Shown here: positions 9,888 to 20,557 of the stretch, piece by piece
Layout of the letters: every line of letters begins with the position of its first letter
Position numbering within the stretch: position 1 is the stretch's first letter
Notes under the pieces: generated by a model
The model's input: the letters and a program-made list of their open reading frames with translations, nothing else
Database searches by the model: none
Told to the model about the DNA's origin: nothing
Translations under genes and position numbers: made by a program
DNA from: Hahellaceae bacterium
Lineage (GTDB): Bacteria; Pseudomonadota; Gammaproteobacteria; Pseudomonadales; Oleiphilaceae
Direction of reading: 5' to 3'
NCBI GenBank assembly: GCA_024234575.1
Contig: JACKOB010000004.1
Span: 372,001 to 436,000 of the forward strand
DNA: 64,000 bases

Positions 9888-11144
9888 TTAGGCCCCCGCA
9901 TCCCAGCAAATCTGATTTCTGCCGTTGCTTTTGGCCTGATAGAGCAGTTGGTCCGCCTCCCGCATAAGCTCGTCAATTTGATTGCCATTGCTCTCGACCA
10001 GACCTGCGGAAATAGTAATTGATAAGTTGCATGTTTCCAGCATTACAATGCGATCTTCGACAACTTCTCTGAAATTCTCCAGCAGTGTTGCCGCCTTGTT
10101 CAGATTGAGGCCTTGCAGTAATACGCAAAACTCTTCTCCACCTGTGCGGGCAAAAAGAAACCTGCTAAATGATTGGGAGAGTATTTCGGCGAACACGATT
10201 AAAACGTGGTCTCCGATGTCGTGGCCGTGTAGGTCGTTAATTTTTTTAAAGTGATCAATGTCGATTAGTGTCAGGCAGACAGGCGTGCCATGCTCTTTCG
10301 AGCTTTCTAAAATGCTGTCGCAATGTTCATAAAAATATCGTCGATTGGGTAAATTGGTTAGATAGTCAGAGTAGGCCATCTGACGAATTTTGTTGTAGTT
10401 TTCAATGGATTCAATGTTGTGGATTATGCGACAGGTAAATTCTTCGTGACTAAATGGCTTGGTGAGGAAGTCATTGGCGCCATTCTTTATAAACTTGGCC
10501 GAAAGGCCTTTGTTGCCATGAGTCGAAACGCCGATGATTACCAGGTCGTTTCTCGCGGGGTCTTTGCGAATGTTTTTGGTTAATTCAATACCGTTCATAA
10601 CAGGCATGTTGTAATCGGTAATTAGCAGCTTGATGTCACGATTAGTTTGAATGATCTCTAGCGCATCCTTACCGTCTTCAGCCTCCAAGACGTTAAGTAG
10701 TTGTGATGTCAGGAGTGTTTTCGTGAAGTGTCTCGATATTTTTGAATCATCTACAACTAATACTGTGATATCTCTGTTGCCGTTGAGTCGTTTCAGTAGT
10801 TTTATTGCGTACTCGTATGAAAAGCGGTTCTCTTTGACGATGTAATCAACAATTGGCTTTTCGAACATCCTGTCGCGAAGCGTGTCTTCCATACGGCCGG
10901 TCAGCACTATTGTTGGTAACTTGGCTTTTAAAGTGATGTCTACGACTTCTCCATCCGGTGCGTCCGGAAGGCTAAGGTCAACAACGGCAGCAAGATATTG
11001 TTCAGTCCCATTTTTCGCTAAAATGCTTTCAGCTTCTTGTCTCGACATGGCGACATCACAGTGCATGCCCGGTTCGTCTTTAATGAGGTGCTTGATTATT
11101 TTAACGACAATTTGACTGTCTTCGACCAGTAAAAACTTCTTCAT
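9888..11144 (-). CDS. Tandem-receiver diguanylate cyclase (REC-REC-GGDEF)
   Basis: This 418-residue response regulator probably makes cyclic di-GMP. The first receiver domain (about 1-120) has the acidic pair E8-D9 and likely phosphoacceptor D56 (VVDLSLPD). The second (about 125-245) has VVDDSKISR, phosphoacceptor D177 (ITDYNMPVMNG) and Lys229 (LTKPF). The GGDEF domain (about 255-415) carries the active-site GGEEF at 335-339 and LIDIDHFKKIND, so catalysis looks intact. The allosteric I-site RxxD expected a few residues before GGEEF is replaced (FSRF), so canonical product inhibition may be absent. No kinase gene is adjacent, so it is an orphan regulator. The start is an ATG with no obvious operon partner. 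Confidence 0.93.
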   Translation of the reverse strand: MKKFLLVEDSQIVVKIIKHLIKDEPGMHCDVAMSRQEAESILAKNGTEQYLAAVVDLSLPDAPDGEVVDITLKAKLPTIVLTGRMEDTLRDRMFEKPIVDYIVKENRFSYEYAIKLLKRLNGNRDITVLVVDDSKISRHFTKTLLTSQLLNVLEAEDGKDALEIIQTNRDIKLLITDYNMPVMNGIELTKNIRKDPARNDLVIIGVSTHGNKGLSAKFIKNGANDFLTKPFSHEEFTCRIIHNIESIENYNKIRQMAYSDYLTNLPNRRYFYEHCDSILESSKEHGTPVCLTLIDIDHFKKINDLHGHDIGDHVLIVFAEILSQSFSRFLFARTGGEEFCVLLQGLNLNKAATLLENFREVVEDRIVMLETCNLSITISAGLVESNGNQIDELMREADQLLYQAKSNGRNQICWDAGA

Positions 11145-11286
11145 TTCATTTATTTCCGAGAAACCCGTAATAAATAGTAGTTGCCCCGCTCAAATCAGCA
11201 AGTGGCTGTCTGCCTCTAGCCGCTGTTGCCGGTGCTTCCAAAAGAAAATATTTATTCTAAAACAGTGCGACATGGGTGTTTTATGT

Positions 11287-11326
11287 TATGATCGCTGGCT
11301 TACATTTGAGCGCCCTTCGGGCGTTT
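11287..11326 (+). promoter_or_regulatory. Putative gyrA -10 box and leader hairpin
   Basis: TATGAT at 11287-11292 is a possible -10 box about 100 bases before gyrA. It is followed by a small hairpin, CGCCC-TTC-GGGCG at 11311-11323, with TTTT after it. The hairpin lies in the likely 5' leader and could act as a weak attenuator or merely a leader structure. The remaining 5' gap to the diguanylate cyclase gene shows nothing else. Confidence 0.35.
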
Positions 11327-11392
11327 TAGAAGAAGAAAAACCAACAATAATCAATCTGGAAAAGATTAAATACCGATAGGAATTCCTTCAGT

Positions 11393-14026
11393 ATGGGTGA
11401 GTTAGCCAAAGAAATCCTGCCAGTTAACATCGAAGATGAGTTAAAGCAGTCATATCTAGATTATGCCATGAGCGTTATCGTCGGGCGCGCACTGCCTGAT
11501 GTCAGGGACGGCCTAAAACCAGTGCACCGGCGCGTTCTTTTTGCCATGAGTGTGTTGGGTAATGACTGGAACAAAGCCTACAAAAAGTCTGCACGTGTTG
11601 TTGGTGATGTAATCGGTAAATATCACCCCCATGGCGACTCCGCTGTTTACGACACAATTGTTCGTATGGCCCAGTCGTTCTCGTTGCGCTATCCATTGAT
11701 AGATGGTCAAGGCAACTTCGGTTCGATCGATGGTGATAGCGCGGCAGCAATGCGTTATACCGAAATTCGAATGGATAAAATGGCCCATTCATTGTTGGCC
11801 GATCTCGAAAAAGAAACCGTAGATTTCGTGCCTAACTACGATGGTACCGAGACGATACCTTCCGTGATGCCCACTCGCATACCCAATCTTTTGGTAAATG
11901 GGTCATCAGGGATTGCCGTAGGGATGGCAACGAACATACCGCCGCACAACCTTAATGAAGTCATTAATGCCACGCTGGCGCTGCTAGATACGCCAGAGTT
12001 AAGTATTGATGAGTTAATGGAGTATATTCCTGGTCCGGATTTCCCGACAGCTGCATTTATCAATGGCCGGGCTGGCATACTGGAGGCCTATAGAACGGGT
12101 CGTGGGCGTATCTATATTCGTGCACGTCACGAAATAGAAACAGATGCGCGCGGTAAAGAAACCATTATTATTACGGAAATTCCTTATCAGGTTAACAAAG
12201 CTAAGCTGATTGAAAAAATAGCCGAGCTCGTGAAAGATAAGAAGCTTGAAGGAATCACCGAGCTGCGGGATGAGTCTAATAAAGAAGGCATTCGGGTCGT
12301 CATTGAACTTCGTCGTGGCGAAAATGCCGACGTGGTGCTCAACAACCTTTTTGCACAAACTCAATTAGAGAACGTTTTTGGTATCAATATTGTTGCTTTG
12401 GTTGACGGTGAGCCAAAGATACTTAACCTCAAGCAAATTCTGGAATGCTTTATCAAGCATCGGCGAGAGGTTGTTACACGCAGAACACTTTTCGAGTTGC
12501 GAAAAGCGAGAGAGCGGGGACATGTTCTGGAAGGTTTAGCTGTTGCGCTTGCCAATATCGACCCGGTAATCGAGCTCATCAAGAAGTCGGCCAACGCGGC
12601 TGAAGCGAAAGAGAAATTGTTAGCAGTCGGTTGGGATCCGGGTATGGTTGTTGCCATGCTCGAGAAGGCTGGCGAGGATGCTTGCAGACCTGATGAGTTG
12701 CCGGAGCAGTTTGGTTTAAGAGGTGGCTTGTATTACCTGTCGCCAGAGCAGGCGCAAGAAATTCTAAATATGCGTTTGCAGAAACTCACCGGGCTTGAGA
12801 TAGAAAAGCTTCTGGCAGAGTACAAAGAAATAATTGAGCGAATCGGCGAGCTGTTAAAGATTCTCAGCGATCCGGCACGTTTGCTTGAGGTTATTCGCGA
12901 AGAACTGGTGGAAGTGCTTGAACAGTTTGGTGATCAGCGTCGTACAGAAATTACCAGCTCTCGTCGTGATCTATCCGTCGCGGATTTGATTGCCGAAGAA
13001 GATTTGGTGGTGACTATTTCCCATGGTGGGTATGCCAAGACTCAGCCTGTAGAGGCATACCAGGCTCAGCGCCGGGGTGGCAAAGGCAAGTCAGCCACAG
13101 GTATGAAAGATGAAGATTTTGTCGAAAAACTGTTGGTAGCAAACTCGCACGATACGATCTTGTGCTTTACCAATCGCGGCAAGGTCTATTGGTTACGAGT
13201 GTTTGAGATACCCCAGGCGAGCCGGGCAGCACGTGGCCGACCAATGGTTAATATTCTTCCGTTAGAGGAAGGAGAGCGAGTAACGTCATTTTTGCCCGTA
13301 AAAGAATACACAGAAGGCCATTTCGTATTTATGGCGACTGAGTTTGGAACGGTTAAAAAGACCCCTTTAGAAAATTTCTCCAGACCTCGCTCGAGTGGCC
13401 TGATAGCGCTGGCACTTGATGAAGGTGACACGCTTATCGGTACGGCGATAACTGAAGGTGATGCAGAAGTCATGCTGTTCAGCAGCGGTGGTAAAGCTGT
13501 GCGTTTCCCTGAAGAACAAGTGAGAGCGATGGGCAGAACGGCACGAGGCGTTCGTGGTATCAAGTTTCCCGAAGGTCAGCGCGTGGTTTCTTTGATAATT
13601 CCAACCAGCAAAGATGGCGTGATACTAACTGCCAGTGCTAATGGATATGGAAAGAAGACTCGCTTAGAAGAGTTTCCAGCCTATAGTCGTGGGTCTCAGG
13701 GTGTAATCGCGATGCAGTGTTCCGATCGTAATGGTGAGCTGGTTGCCGCGCTTGAAGTCTATGAAGGCGATGAGATGATGCTGATTTCTGATAAGGGCAC
13801 GCTGGTTCGCACCAGGACGGAAGAAGTTTCCGTTTTGAGTCGAAATACACAGGGCGTTAGACTGATCAAACTTGGCATTGAAGACGAGCACCTGGTTGGT
13901 GTTGAGCGTGTTGATGAGCCTGCCGAATCAATATTAGATGAAGAAGACGTTGTCAGTGCTTCAGATGTTGAATCAGGAGATGCGCCTGTATCAGACGATT
14001 CCGCAAATCATGACGCAGAGTCGTAA
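11393..14026 (+). CDS. gyrA: DNA gyrase subunit A
   Basis: This 877-residue subunit of the type II topoisomerase cuts and rejoins DNA; with GyrB it introduces negative supercoils. The N-terminal breakage-reunion domain keeps E. coli-like numbering: the quinolone-determining region [11 protein letters not shown] has Ser83 and Asp87 (wild-type, susceptible-looking), and AAMRYTE contains catalytic Tyr122. The GyrA-box-like QRRGGKGK appears at about residue 563 at the start of the C-terminal pinwheel DNA-wrapping domain. An acidic tail ([15 protein letters not shown]) ends the protein, as is common. It is followed by serC after 94 bases with a stem-loop between. Confidence 0.98.
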   Translation: MGELAKEILPVNIEDELKQSYLDYAMSVIVGRALPDVRDGLKPVHRRVLFAMSVLGNDWNKAYKKSARVVGDVIGKYHPHGDSAVYDTIVRMAQSFSLRYPLIDGQGNFGSIDGDSAAAMRYTEIRMDKMAHSLLADLEKETVDFVPNYDGTETIPSVMPTRIPNLLVNGSSGIAVGMATNIPPHNLNEVINATLALLDTPELSIDELMEYIPGPDFPTAAFINGRAGILEAYRTGRGRIYIRARHEIETDARGKETIIITEIPYQVNKAKLIEKIAELVKDKKLEGITELRDESNKEGIRVVIELRRGENADVVLNNLFAQTQLENVFGINIVALVDGEPKILNLKQILECFIKHRREVVTRRTLFELRKARERGHVLEGLAVALANIDPVIELIKKSANAAEAKEKLLAVGWDPGMVVAMLEKAGEDACRPDELPEQFGLRGGLYYLSPEQAQEILNMRLQKLTGLEIEKLLAEYKEIIERIGELLKILSDPARLLEVIREELVEVLEQFGDQRRTEITSSRRDLSVADLIAEEDLVVTISHGGYAKTQPVEAYQAQRRGGKGKSATGMKDEDFVEKLLVANSHDTILCFTNRGKVYWLRVFEIPQASRAARGRPMVNILPLEEGERVTSFLPVKEYTEGHFVFMATEFGTVKKTPLENFSRPRSSGLIALALDEGDTLIGTAITEGDAEVMLFSSGGKAVRFPEEQVRAMGRTARGVRGIKFPEGQRVVSLIIPTSKDGVILTASANGYGKKTRLEEFPAYSRGSQGVIAMQCSDRNGELVAALEVYEGDEMMLISDKGTLVRTRTEEVSVLSRNTQGVRLIKLGIEDEHLVGVERVDEPAESILDEEDVVSASDVESGDAPVSDDSANHDAES

Positions 14027-14052
14027 CAACTTGGAGCGTAACCCTCGACTGT

Positions 14053-14077
14053 TCAGCCTGTCACCGTGGCAGGCTGA
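14053..14077 (+). other. Stem-loop between gyrA and serC
   Basis: TCAGCCTG at 14053-14060 pairs with CAGGCTGA at 14070-14077 around a 9-base loop. No T run follows on the plus strand, so it could be a processing or transcript-stabilising hairpin, or a weak terminator. Confidence 0.5.
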
Positions 14078-14120
14078 GTAAAAGGCTAAATGTAAAGATA
14101 TTGATGGAGAGAATGTCCGT

Positions 14121-15203
14121 ATGAGCAGGGCATATAATTTTTGTGCGGGGCCTGCAGCGTTGCCGGCAGAGGTGTTGTTGCAAGCTCAACAGGAGCTGGT
14201 TGACTGGCGTGGAAAGGGGTTGTCCGTAATGGAAATGAGCCATCGAAGTGATGAGTTTGTTTCGATTGCGACAACTGCAGAAAAAGATTTCAGGGATTTG
14301 CTGTCAGTTAGTGATGATTATGAAGTTCTGTTTTTACAGGGGGGCGCTTCCGCACAGTTTTCAATGGTGCCGCTTAACCTGCTTCGCGGCAAAAAAAGCT
14401 CCGCTTATGTTAACACTGGCATCTGGTCTCAAAAAGCGATTGCTGAAGCGAAGAAATATTGCGATGTGGCGGTGGTTAGCAGTGCGGAGAGCACAAAGTT
14501 TTCCGAAGTGCCAACGCAGGAAACCTGGAGTTCTGTCAGTGGCGCGGCCTATGTTCATTACACGCCAAACGAAACTATCGGCGGCTTGGAGTTTGACTGG
14601 GTACCAGAGGTTGATGGTGTGCCACTGGTGGCAGACATGTCATCCTGTATATTGTCTCGCCCTTTGGACATATCACAATATGGTCTGATCTACGCTGGTG
14701 CGCAAAAGAATATTGGTCCGGCAGGTCTAACAATCGTTGTTGTGAAAAAAGATCTGTTAGGTGGTGCTCTCCCTCTTACGCCAGCGATGATGGATTATAA
14801 GATTGCGGCAGACAATGCGTCTATGTATAACACGCCACCGACATATGCATGGTATCTGTCGGGACTTGTTTTTCAATGGTTAAAGCGTCTGGGTGGGTTG
14901 GATGTTATTGGGGAGATAAATCGCCGCAAAGCTGAAAAGCTATACAATGCCATTGATAATAGTGAATTTTATGCCAACCCTATAAAGGTGGGTAGTCGCT
15001 CGAGAATGAATGTACCGTTCACATTAAGAGATGACGCCTTGAATGGCGTATTTCTTGCGGAGGCGGAACGAGCCGGGTTGCTAAATCTACAGGGACATCG
15101 CAGTGTGGGTGGTATGAGAGCGAGCATCTACAATGCCATGCCTGAAGAAGGGGTGGATAAGCTTCTCGAGTTTATGTCCGATTTTGAGCGCAAGCATGGT
15201 TGA
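14121..15203 (+). CDS. serC: Phosphoserine aminotransferase
   Basis: This 360-residue PLP-dependent class V aminotransferase converts 3-phosphohydroxypyruvate to phosphoserine and also serves pyridoxal phosphate synthesis. The N-terminal NFCAGPAALP motif, the FLQGGASAQF segment near residue 75 and the PLP lysine in YAGAQKNIGPAG near residue 195 are all present. Length is typical. It overlaps or abuts the next gene, pheA, and heads the serC-pheA-hisC-tyrA/aroA-cmk-rpsA run conserved in Pseudomonas, so co-transcription is likely. Confidence 0.97.
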   Translation: MSRAYNFCAGPAALPAEVLLQAQQELVDWRGKGLSVMEMSHRSDEFVSIATTAEKDFRDLLSVSDDYEVLFLQGGASAQFSMVPLNLLRGKKSSAYVNTGIWSQKAIAEAKKYCDVAVVSSAESTKFSEVPTQETWSSVSGAAYVHYTPNETIGGLEFDWVPEVDGVPLVADMSSCILSRPLDISQYGLIYAGAQKNIGPAGLTIVVVKKDLLGGALPLTPAMMDYKIAADNASMYNTPPTYAWYLSGLVFQWLKRLGGLDVIGEINRRKAEKLYNAIDNSEFYANPIKVGSRSRMNVPFTLRDDALNGVFLAEAERAGLLNLQGHRSVGGMRASIYNAMPEEGVDKLLEFMSDFERKHG

Positions 15204-15217
15204 TAGGGTGGATGACA

Positions 15218-16309
15218 GTGTCTGAAGACATCTCTTTGACAGAGGTTCGTGATCGTATCGACGCCCTGGATCAACAAATTCAGGAGTTGATTAATCAGCG
15301 GGCCGCCTGTGCACAAAAAGTGGCTGAAATAAAAATGCGAAACTCTGAGGGCGATGCTGTGTTTTATCGCCCTGAGCGCGAAGCGCAGGTTTTGCGGACG
15401 GTTAAAGGGCGCAATAAAGGCCCGCTGGGTGGCGAAGAAATGGCGCGCCTGTTTCGTGAAATTATGTCGGCTTGCCTGGCTTTAGAGAAACCCATGCATA
15501 TTGCGTTTCTGGGGCCGGAAGGAACATTTACGCAGGCTGCCGCATTAAAGCATTTTGGACACTCTGTTGTAAGCGTGCCTATGGGGGCCATTGATGAGGT
15601 GTTCAGAGAGGTTGAGTCTGGTGCGGCGCATTATGGTGTTGTTCCTGTAGAGAATTCTACAGAAGGAATGATCAACCATACGCTTGATATGTTCATGAAT
15701 TCACAAGCCAAAATATGTGGTGAAGTGCAGTTGCGAATACATCATCATCTATTAGCACCAGAGGGCGTTGATGCTGAAAAAATAGAAAAAGTTTATTCGC
15801 ATCAGCAGTCTCTGGCACAGTGCCGAAAGTGGCTGGACTCGCATTGGCGCAAGTTGGAAAGAGTAGCGGTTAGCAGTAATGCGGAGGCTGCACGAAGAGT
15901 GAAGTCTGAGCCTAACTCGGCTGCAATTGCAGGTGATATGGCCGCCGAACTGTACGGTCTGACAAAAATTGCCAAGAATATTGAAGACCGGCCAGACAAC
16001 ACGACACGATTTTTGATTATCGGGCGTGACACTGTTCCGCCAAGCGGGATAGATAAAACATCTATATTGGTTTCTATGCGAAATAAGCCCGGAGCTTTGT
16101 ACCAGCTGTTAGAGCCTTTTCATCGGCATAATATTAGTTTAACCCGTATCGAGACCAGGCCGTCGAGTCGAGGCACTTGGGCATATGTGTTCTATATCGA
16201 TTTTGAAGGCCATGCCACTGACCCGGGCATAAAGTTAGTCTTGGATGAAATTACTCAAGAGGCGATGGAACTTAAAATATTAGGCTCATATCCGGTCGGC
16301 GTGTTGTAG
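15218..16309 (+). CDS. pheA: Bifunctional chorismate mutase / prephenate dehydratase
   Basis: This protein converts chorismate to prephenate and then phenylpyruvate for phenylalanine synthesis. Residues about 5-90 are an AroQ-type chorismate mutase (LTEVRDRIDALDQQIQELI). About 95-270 are the prephenate dehydratase (FLGPEGTFTQAA, VPVENSTEGMI, DNTTRFLI). About 285-363 are an ACT domain with GALY and ETRPS, the feedback site for Phe. The frame is open to TTG 15200 and ATG 15212, but GTG 15218 has AGGGTGG ideally placed and gives an MSE start as in Pseudomonas, so a 363-residue protein is chosen. The dehydratase motif is intact. Confidence 0.95.
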   Translation: MSEDISLTEVRDRIDALDQQIQELINQRAACAQKVAEIKMRNSEGDAVFYRPEREAQVLRTVKGRNKGPLGGEEMARLFREIMSACLALEKPMHIAFLGPEGTFTQAAALKHFGHSVVSVPMGAIDEVFREVESGAAHYGVVPVENSTEGMINHTLDMFMNSQAKICGEVQLRIHHHLLAPEGVDAEKIEKVYSHQQSLAQCRKWLDSHWRKLERVAVSSNAEAARRVKSEPNSAAIAGDMAAELYGLTKIAKNIEDRPDNTTRFLIIGRDTVPPSGIDKTSILVSMRNKPGALYQLLEPFHRHNISLTRIETRPSSRGTWAYVFYIDFEGHATDPGIKLVLDEITQEAMELKILGSYPVGVL

Positions 16310-16350
16310 CCATTAAATTACACAATTTCAGAATATAAGAGGGTATTAAC

Positions 16351-17445
16351 GTGTCATGTGATTTTTTTTCTCTGGCAACTTCCGGTGTAAGTGCCCTCAG
16401 TCCTTATGTACCCGGTAAACCTGAAGATGAGTTAAAACGAGAACTTGGCCTGGCGCAAATTACGAAGCTGGCGAGCAATGAAAACCCGTTGGGGCCAAGC
16501 AAAAAAGCACTTAACGCTATAGCCCATGCAAGTTCAGCGCTTTGTCGTTATCCTGATGGCAGCGGTTTTGTACTAAGATCGGCATTGGCAAAGCGCCTGG
16601 ATGTTAGTGCTAATCAAATAACACTTGGAAATGGTTCGAATGATGTGCTCGAGCTTATTGTTCGGGCCTTTTGCGATGAGCGTTCTGAGGTGCTGTTTTC
16701 ACAATACGCATTTGCTGTTTATCCACTGGTAACGCAGGCGGTGGGAGCCACCTCTGTTGTCGCACCTGCTGTCCAATGGGGACATGACCTTGAGGCCATG
16801 TCAGCATTGATCAGTGACAAAACCAAAGTGGTGTTTATCGCCAATCCAAACAACCCTACTGGAACATACGTTAATACCGATACGGTTGTTCGCTTTCTGG
16901 ATTCAGTGCCAGCAAATGTGTTAGTGGTGCTTGATGAAGCTTATTGTGAATATATTGATTTAGCGGACTTCCCGGATGGCGTAGCCCTGTTGGCGAAGTA
17001 TCCAAATCTCATCGTGACTCGCACCTTTTCTAAAGCATGGGGGCTTGCAGGGTTACGCGTTGGATACAGTGTGAGTCACCCTGATGTCGCCAATATCCTT
17101 AATCGTGTGCGTCAGCCGTTTAATGTCAATGCGCTAGCACTTGCCGCAGCCACAATCGTTCTTGAGGACGATGACTACCTTGAAGCTTCCGTAAAAACGA
17201 ACAATAAGGGGATGCGACAGATTGTTGATGGCTTTGAGTCGTTGGGCTTGGAATATATCCCTTCGGTTGGAAATTTTATCTGCGTGAAAGTTGGGGATGC
17301 AGCTGGCGTATATCAGAAGCTCCTCAGGTCCGGGGTGATTGTGCGTCCGGTTGCAAACTATGGAATGCCAGAGCATCTGCGAGTGAGCATTGGTTTGAAA
17401 GAAGAAAACAGTCGTTTTCTTGATGCACTAAAAGCTATTCTCTGA
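16351..17445 (+). CDS. hisC: Histidinol-phosphate aminotransferase
   Basis: This 364-residue class II-like aminotransferase transfers amino from glutamate to imidazole acetol phosphate. Segments include LASNENPLGPS near residue 45, FIANPNNPTGT near residue 163, and the PLP lysine in RTFSKAWGLAGLRVGY near residue 230. It starts at GTG with AGAGGG 8 bases upstream. Position between pheA and tyrA/aroA suggests it may also serve as the aromatic aminotransferase for phenylalanine and tyrosine, as inferred for the Pseudomonas HisC2-type gene in the same spot. Confidence 0.94.
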   Translation: MSCDFFSLATSGVSALSPYVPGKPEDELKRELGLAQITKLASNENPLGPSKKALNAIAHASSALCRYPDGSGFVLRSALAKRLDVSANQITLGNGSNDVLELIVRAFCDERSEVLFSQYAFAVYPLVTQAVGATSVVAPAVQWGHDLEAMSALISDKTKVVFIANPNNPTGTYVNTDTVVRFLDSVPANVLVVLDEAYCEYIDLADFPDGVALLAKYPNLIVTRTFSKAWGLAGLRVGYSVSHPDVANILNRVRQPFNVNALALAAATIVLEDDDYLEASVKTNNKGMRQIVDGFESLGLEYIPSVGNFICVKVGDAAGVYQKLLRSGVIVRPVANYGMPEHLRVSIGLKEENSRFLDALKAIL

Positions 17446-17492
17446 AATGTGGTTCCTGGCTCACTTTTGGCGTGTTATCGGGTAATGTACTG

Positions 17493-19700
17493 ATGAAGCG
17501 AATCAACAAGCTCTGCGTCATAGGTCTTGGTCTGATCGGTGGTTCCATGGCGAAAGCACTGCGGGCAGAGGGTTTTGCTGATGAAGTGGTGGGGTTCGAT
17601 TTAAACCACGAGCAAGGCCTGCTGGGCGTTGAGCTAGGTGTCATTGATCGGGCAGCCGTAAGTATTATTGATGCGGTTGAAGGTGCTGAGTTAGTTGTTT
17701 TAGCCGTTCCGGTCAGAGCTACCGAGTCGGTTTTAGCGGCCCTTAAAGTTCATATTGATGACAGGTGTGTTATCACAGATGTGGGTAGTGTGAAAGGAAG
17801 CTTTGTTCGTGCCGTTGAAAATATCTGGGGTAAAGTGCCCGCTACTTTTATTCCCGGTCACCCAATAGCTGGTTCAGAGAAAAGTGGTGTCACTGCCGCG
17901 AGAGAGGATTTATTTGCAAATCATCGCACGATCCTAACACCCCTTGAAACAGCAGATCCGACGGCTGTGTTGCTGGTGACAAGAGCTTGGGAGGTATGTG
18001 GTGCAGAAGTCATTGTAATGGGGGTTGAGCGCCATGATGATGTTCTCGCTGCAACCAGCCATTTACCCCATTTAATCGCGTTCTCGCTTGTTGATACGTT
18101 GGCAGGCGAAGATGAGAATAAAGAGATATTCAGATACGCCGCAGGCGGGTTTCGTGACTTCACGCGCATAGCCTCTAGCGACCCAGTTATGTGGCGGGAT
18201 ATCTTTCTTTCTAATAAACGAGCGGTGCTTAATGTTTTAAGTCATTTCAGCTCGGATCTGGAAAAATTAAAAAAAGCAATCGAAGACGATGACAGTACGA
18301 CTCTTATGGGGGTCTTTACTCGGGCAAAGGTTGCTCGTGATCACTTTACTAAACTTTTGGAAAAAAAATCCTATACCACTATGAATACTCAAGAAATTAC
18401 ATTTAAAGCCCTTCCCGGTGGCAGTGTTACTGGCGACATCAGAGTTCCCGGCGACAAGTCTATTTCACATCGATCAATTATGTTGGGTTCGCTGGCAAAT
18501 GGCGTGACTGAAGTTGAAGGTTTTCTTGAAGGAGAGGATGCGCTTGCAACGTTGCAGGCGTTTCGTGATATGGGGGTGGTTATTGAGGGGCCGGAAGCGG
18601 GACGAGTAACAATACACGGGGTTGGAATTAACGGCCTCAAGCAGGCGCCTGGCCCTTTGTATCTGGGGAATTCTGGTACATCCATGCGCTTATTGTCGGG
18701 TTTGTTGGCGGCACAGCGTTTCACCTCAGAGTTAACCGGCGATGAGTCTCTGTCAAAAAGACCTATGGAGCGAGTAGCAGCGCCATTACGACGAATGGGA
18801 GCAGCCATCGCAACGGCTAAAGGTGGGTTGCCGCCAGTAAAAATTACCCCTGCTAAATCGTTGTCAGGCATTCGATACGACATGCCTGTTGCAAGTGCAC
18901 AAGTTAAGTCCTGCCTGATGTTGGCGGGCTTATATGCAGAGGGTGTTACTGAGATTATCGAGCCTGCCCCGACTCGGGATCATACTGAAAGAATGTTGAA
19001 GGGCTTTGGCTATCCGGTTGAAACAGAAGGAAATATTATACGTGTGCGTGGTGGTGGCTCGCTAACCGCGACACATATTGATGTACCGTCGGATATCTCA
19101 TCGGCTGCATTTTTCCTCGTTGCAGCATCAATAACTCCTGGTTCTGATTTGATTTTGCGGCACGTAGGGATCAATCCGACGCGGACGGGCATTATCAACA
19201 TATTGAAGCTAATGGGCGCAGATATACAACTTCTGAATGAAAGCGAAGTGGGTGGTGAGCCGGTTGCCGATATTCGGGTTAAGTATGCGAAGCTGAAAGG
19301 TATCGCCATACCTGAAGATCAAGTACCTTTGGCAATTGATGAATTTCCGGTCCTCTTTATTGCGGCAACCGTGGCAGAAGGAAAAACAGTGCTGTCGGGA
19401 GCAGAAGAGCTAAGAGTAAAGGAAAGTGACCGAATTCAGGTGATGGCTGACGGGCTGCAAGCGTTGGGCGTTGTTACCAAGGTTAAGGGTGATGGCATCG
19501 AAATTGAGCCGCAACAAATTGGTGGTGGTATAGTAGATAGCCATGGCGATCATAGGATTGCCATGAGTTTTGCTGTGGCATCTTTGGTGGCAAATGCGCC
19601 GATCACTATCAGAAATTGCGCCAATGTCGCAACGTCTTTTCCTGGATTTATTGAATTGGCCAATTCGGTTGGTGTCAAAGTCAGCGCGGTGGGCCAATAA
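17493..19700 (+). CDS. tyrA-aroA: Fused prephenate dehydrogenase / EPSP synthase (TyrA-AroA)
   Basis: A 735-residue two-enzyme fusion is predicted from ATG 17493, with GGGT 9 bases before it; an alternative GTG at 17472 would add 7 residues. Residues about 1-290 are the TyrA NAD(P)-dependent dehydrogenase ([11 protein letters not shown]ossmann motif; [10 protein letters not shown]). Residues 297-735 are EPSP synthase AroA, starting at the codon 18381 (MNTQEITF), with PGDKSISHR near 320, [12 protein letters not shown], and LRVKESDRI and SHGDHRIAM near the C terminus. It catalyses tyrosine-branch dehydrogenation and the shikimate-pathway step to EPSP. No ribosome binding site precedes the internal ATG, so it is one polypeptide. 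The fusion is known in Pseudomonas and relatives. Confidence 0.95.
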   Translation: MKRINKLCVIGLGLIGGSMAKALRAEGFADEVVGFDLNHEQGLLGVELGVIDRAAVSIIDAVEGAELVVLAVPVRATESVLAALKVHIDDRCVITDVGSVKGSFVRAVENIWGKVPATFIPGHPIAGSEKSGVTAAREDLFANHRTILTPLETADPTAVLLVTRAWEVCGAEVIVMGVERHDDVLAATSHLPHLIAFSLVDTLAGEDENKEIFRYAAGGFRDFTRIASSDPVMWRDIFLSNKRAVLNVLSHFSSDLEKLKKAIEDDDSTTLMGVFTRAKVARDHFTKLLEKKSYTTMNTQEITFKALPGGSVTGDIRVPGDKSISHRSIMLGSLANGVTEVEGFLEGEDALATLQAFRDMGVVIEGPEAGRVTIHGVGINGLKQAPGPLYLGNSGTSMRLLSGLLAAQRFTSELTGDESLSKRPMERVAAPLRRMGAAIATAKGGLPPVKITPAKSLSGIRYDMPVASAQVKSCLMLAGLYAEGVTEIIEPAPTRDHTERMLKGFGYPVETEGNIIRVRGGGSLTATHIDVPSDISSAAFFLVAASITPGSDLILRHVGINPTRTGIINILKLMGADIQLLNESEVGGEPVADIRVKYAKLKGIAIPEDQVPLAIDEFPVLFIAATVAEGKTVLSGAEELRVKESDRIQVMADGLQALGVVTKVKGDGIEIEPQQIGGGIVDSHGDHRIAMSFAVASLVANAPITIRNCANVATSFPGFIELANSVGVKVSAVGQ

Positions 19701-19722
19701 CATCGCAGTAAAGGTGGAAGGA

Positions 19723-20424
19723 ATGTCTTCAATAGAGAACAATGCGGTGCCGGTTATTACCATAGATGGTCCTGGTGGCGCAGGTAAGGGCACGATAACT
19801 CAGCTATTGGCAAAGCGCCTAGGTTGGCACTTATTGGATAGCGGGGCCCTCTATCGCTTAACAGCGCTTTGTGCTCAAAACAATGATGTCTTAACCAGCG
19901 ATGAAGACCAGTTAAAAAAGCTAGCCAGGCATCTTGATGTAAGGTTTGTGCCGGGGAATACGGGTGAACCGACTCTAGTTCAGTTGGATGGTGTTGATGT
20001 CAGTGATGCAATAAGAACGGAAGCTTGTGGAGAGCGGGCATCGCAAGTTGCTGTTTTGACAGGTGTGCGAGAGGCTTTACTGCAACGGCAGTGGGATTTT
20101 CGTCAGGCTCCAGGGTTGGTAGCCGATGGCCGGGATATGGGTACTGTCGTTTTTCCTGATGCGCCCTTAAAGATTTTTCTCACCGCCAGCGCTGAAGAGC
20201 GTGCTGAGCGCAGATACAGACAGTTGAAAGAAAAGGGGGAGGATGTTAATATCTTGGCCCTTTTAAAAGAGATCAAAATTCGGGACGAGCGAGATATGAA
20301 TCGCTCGGCCGCGCCACTTAAGCCTGCCGTCGATGCTGTCACGATCGATACCTCAGGTTTAAGTGTTAATGAAGTGATGGCTAGAGTGCATGAATTAGTA
20401 GAAGATCGTATCGAATTTCTATGA
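19723..20424 (+). CDS. cmk: Cytidylate kinase
   Basis: This 233-residue kinase phosphorylates CMP and dCMP. The P-loop is [12 protein letters not shown] near residue 13, followed by DSGALYR. The [11 protein letters not shown] and CMP-binding segment [13 protein letters not shown] are present. The start is set by a strong GGAAGGA just before the ATG; the longer open frame back to 19570 overlaps aroA and is not coding. It sits between aroA and rpsA as in other gammaproteobacteria. Confidence 0.96.
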   Translation: MSSIENNAVPVITIDGPGGAGKGTITQLLAKRLGWHLLDSGALYRLTALCAQNNDVLTSDEDQLKKLARHLDVRFVPGNTGEPTLVQLDGVDVSDAIRTEACGERASQVAVLTGVREALLQRQWDFRQAPGLVADGRDMGTVVFPDAPLKIFLTASAEERAERRYRQLKEKGEDVNILALLKEIKIRDERDMNRSAAPLKPAVDAVTIDTSGLSVNEVMARVHELVEDRIEFL

Positions 20425-20557
20425 CTTTTGTAATTTAACATCATAAATGACCGGTTTCGAAAGTGAGTTTTAAGCCAGGTGGCACTGCAGAAACCATAAA
20501 TAAACAAACCCGTTGTACTGGCAGACGGAAGATTATATTGATCACATAGGAAGAGTA

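Noticed and set aside
9830..9899. Terminator between purU and the diguanylate cyclase gene
   Set aside because: GGGGGGC and GCCCCC could pair, but the second arm lies inside the coding end and there is no T run.
13186..13563. Long antisense frame inside gyrA
   Set aside because: It sits wholly within gyrA on the other strand with no start context; the gyrA reading is certain.
19570..19722. Upstream extension of cmk
   Set aside because: It overlaps aroA in another frame and lacks any start context; the ATG at 19723 has a strong ribosome binding site.
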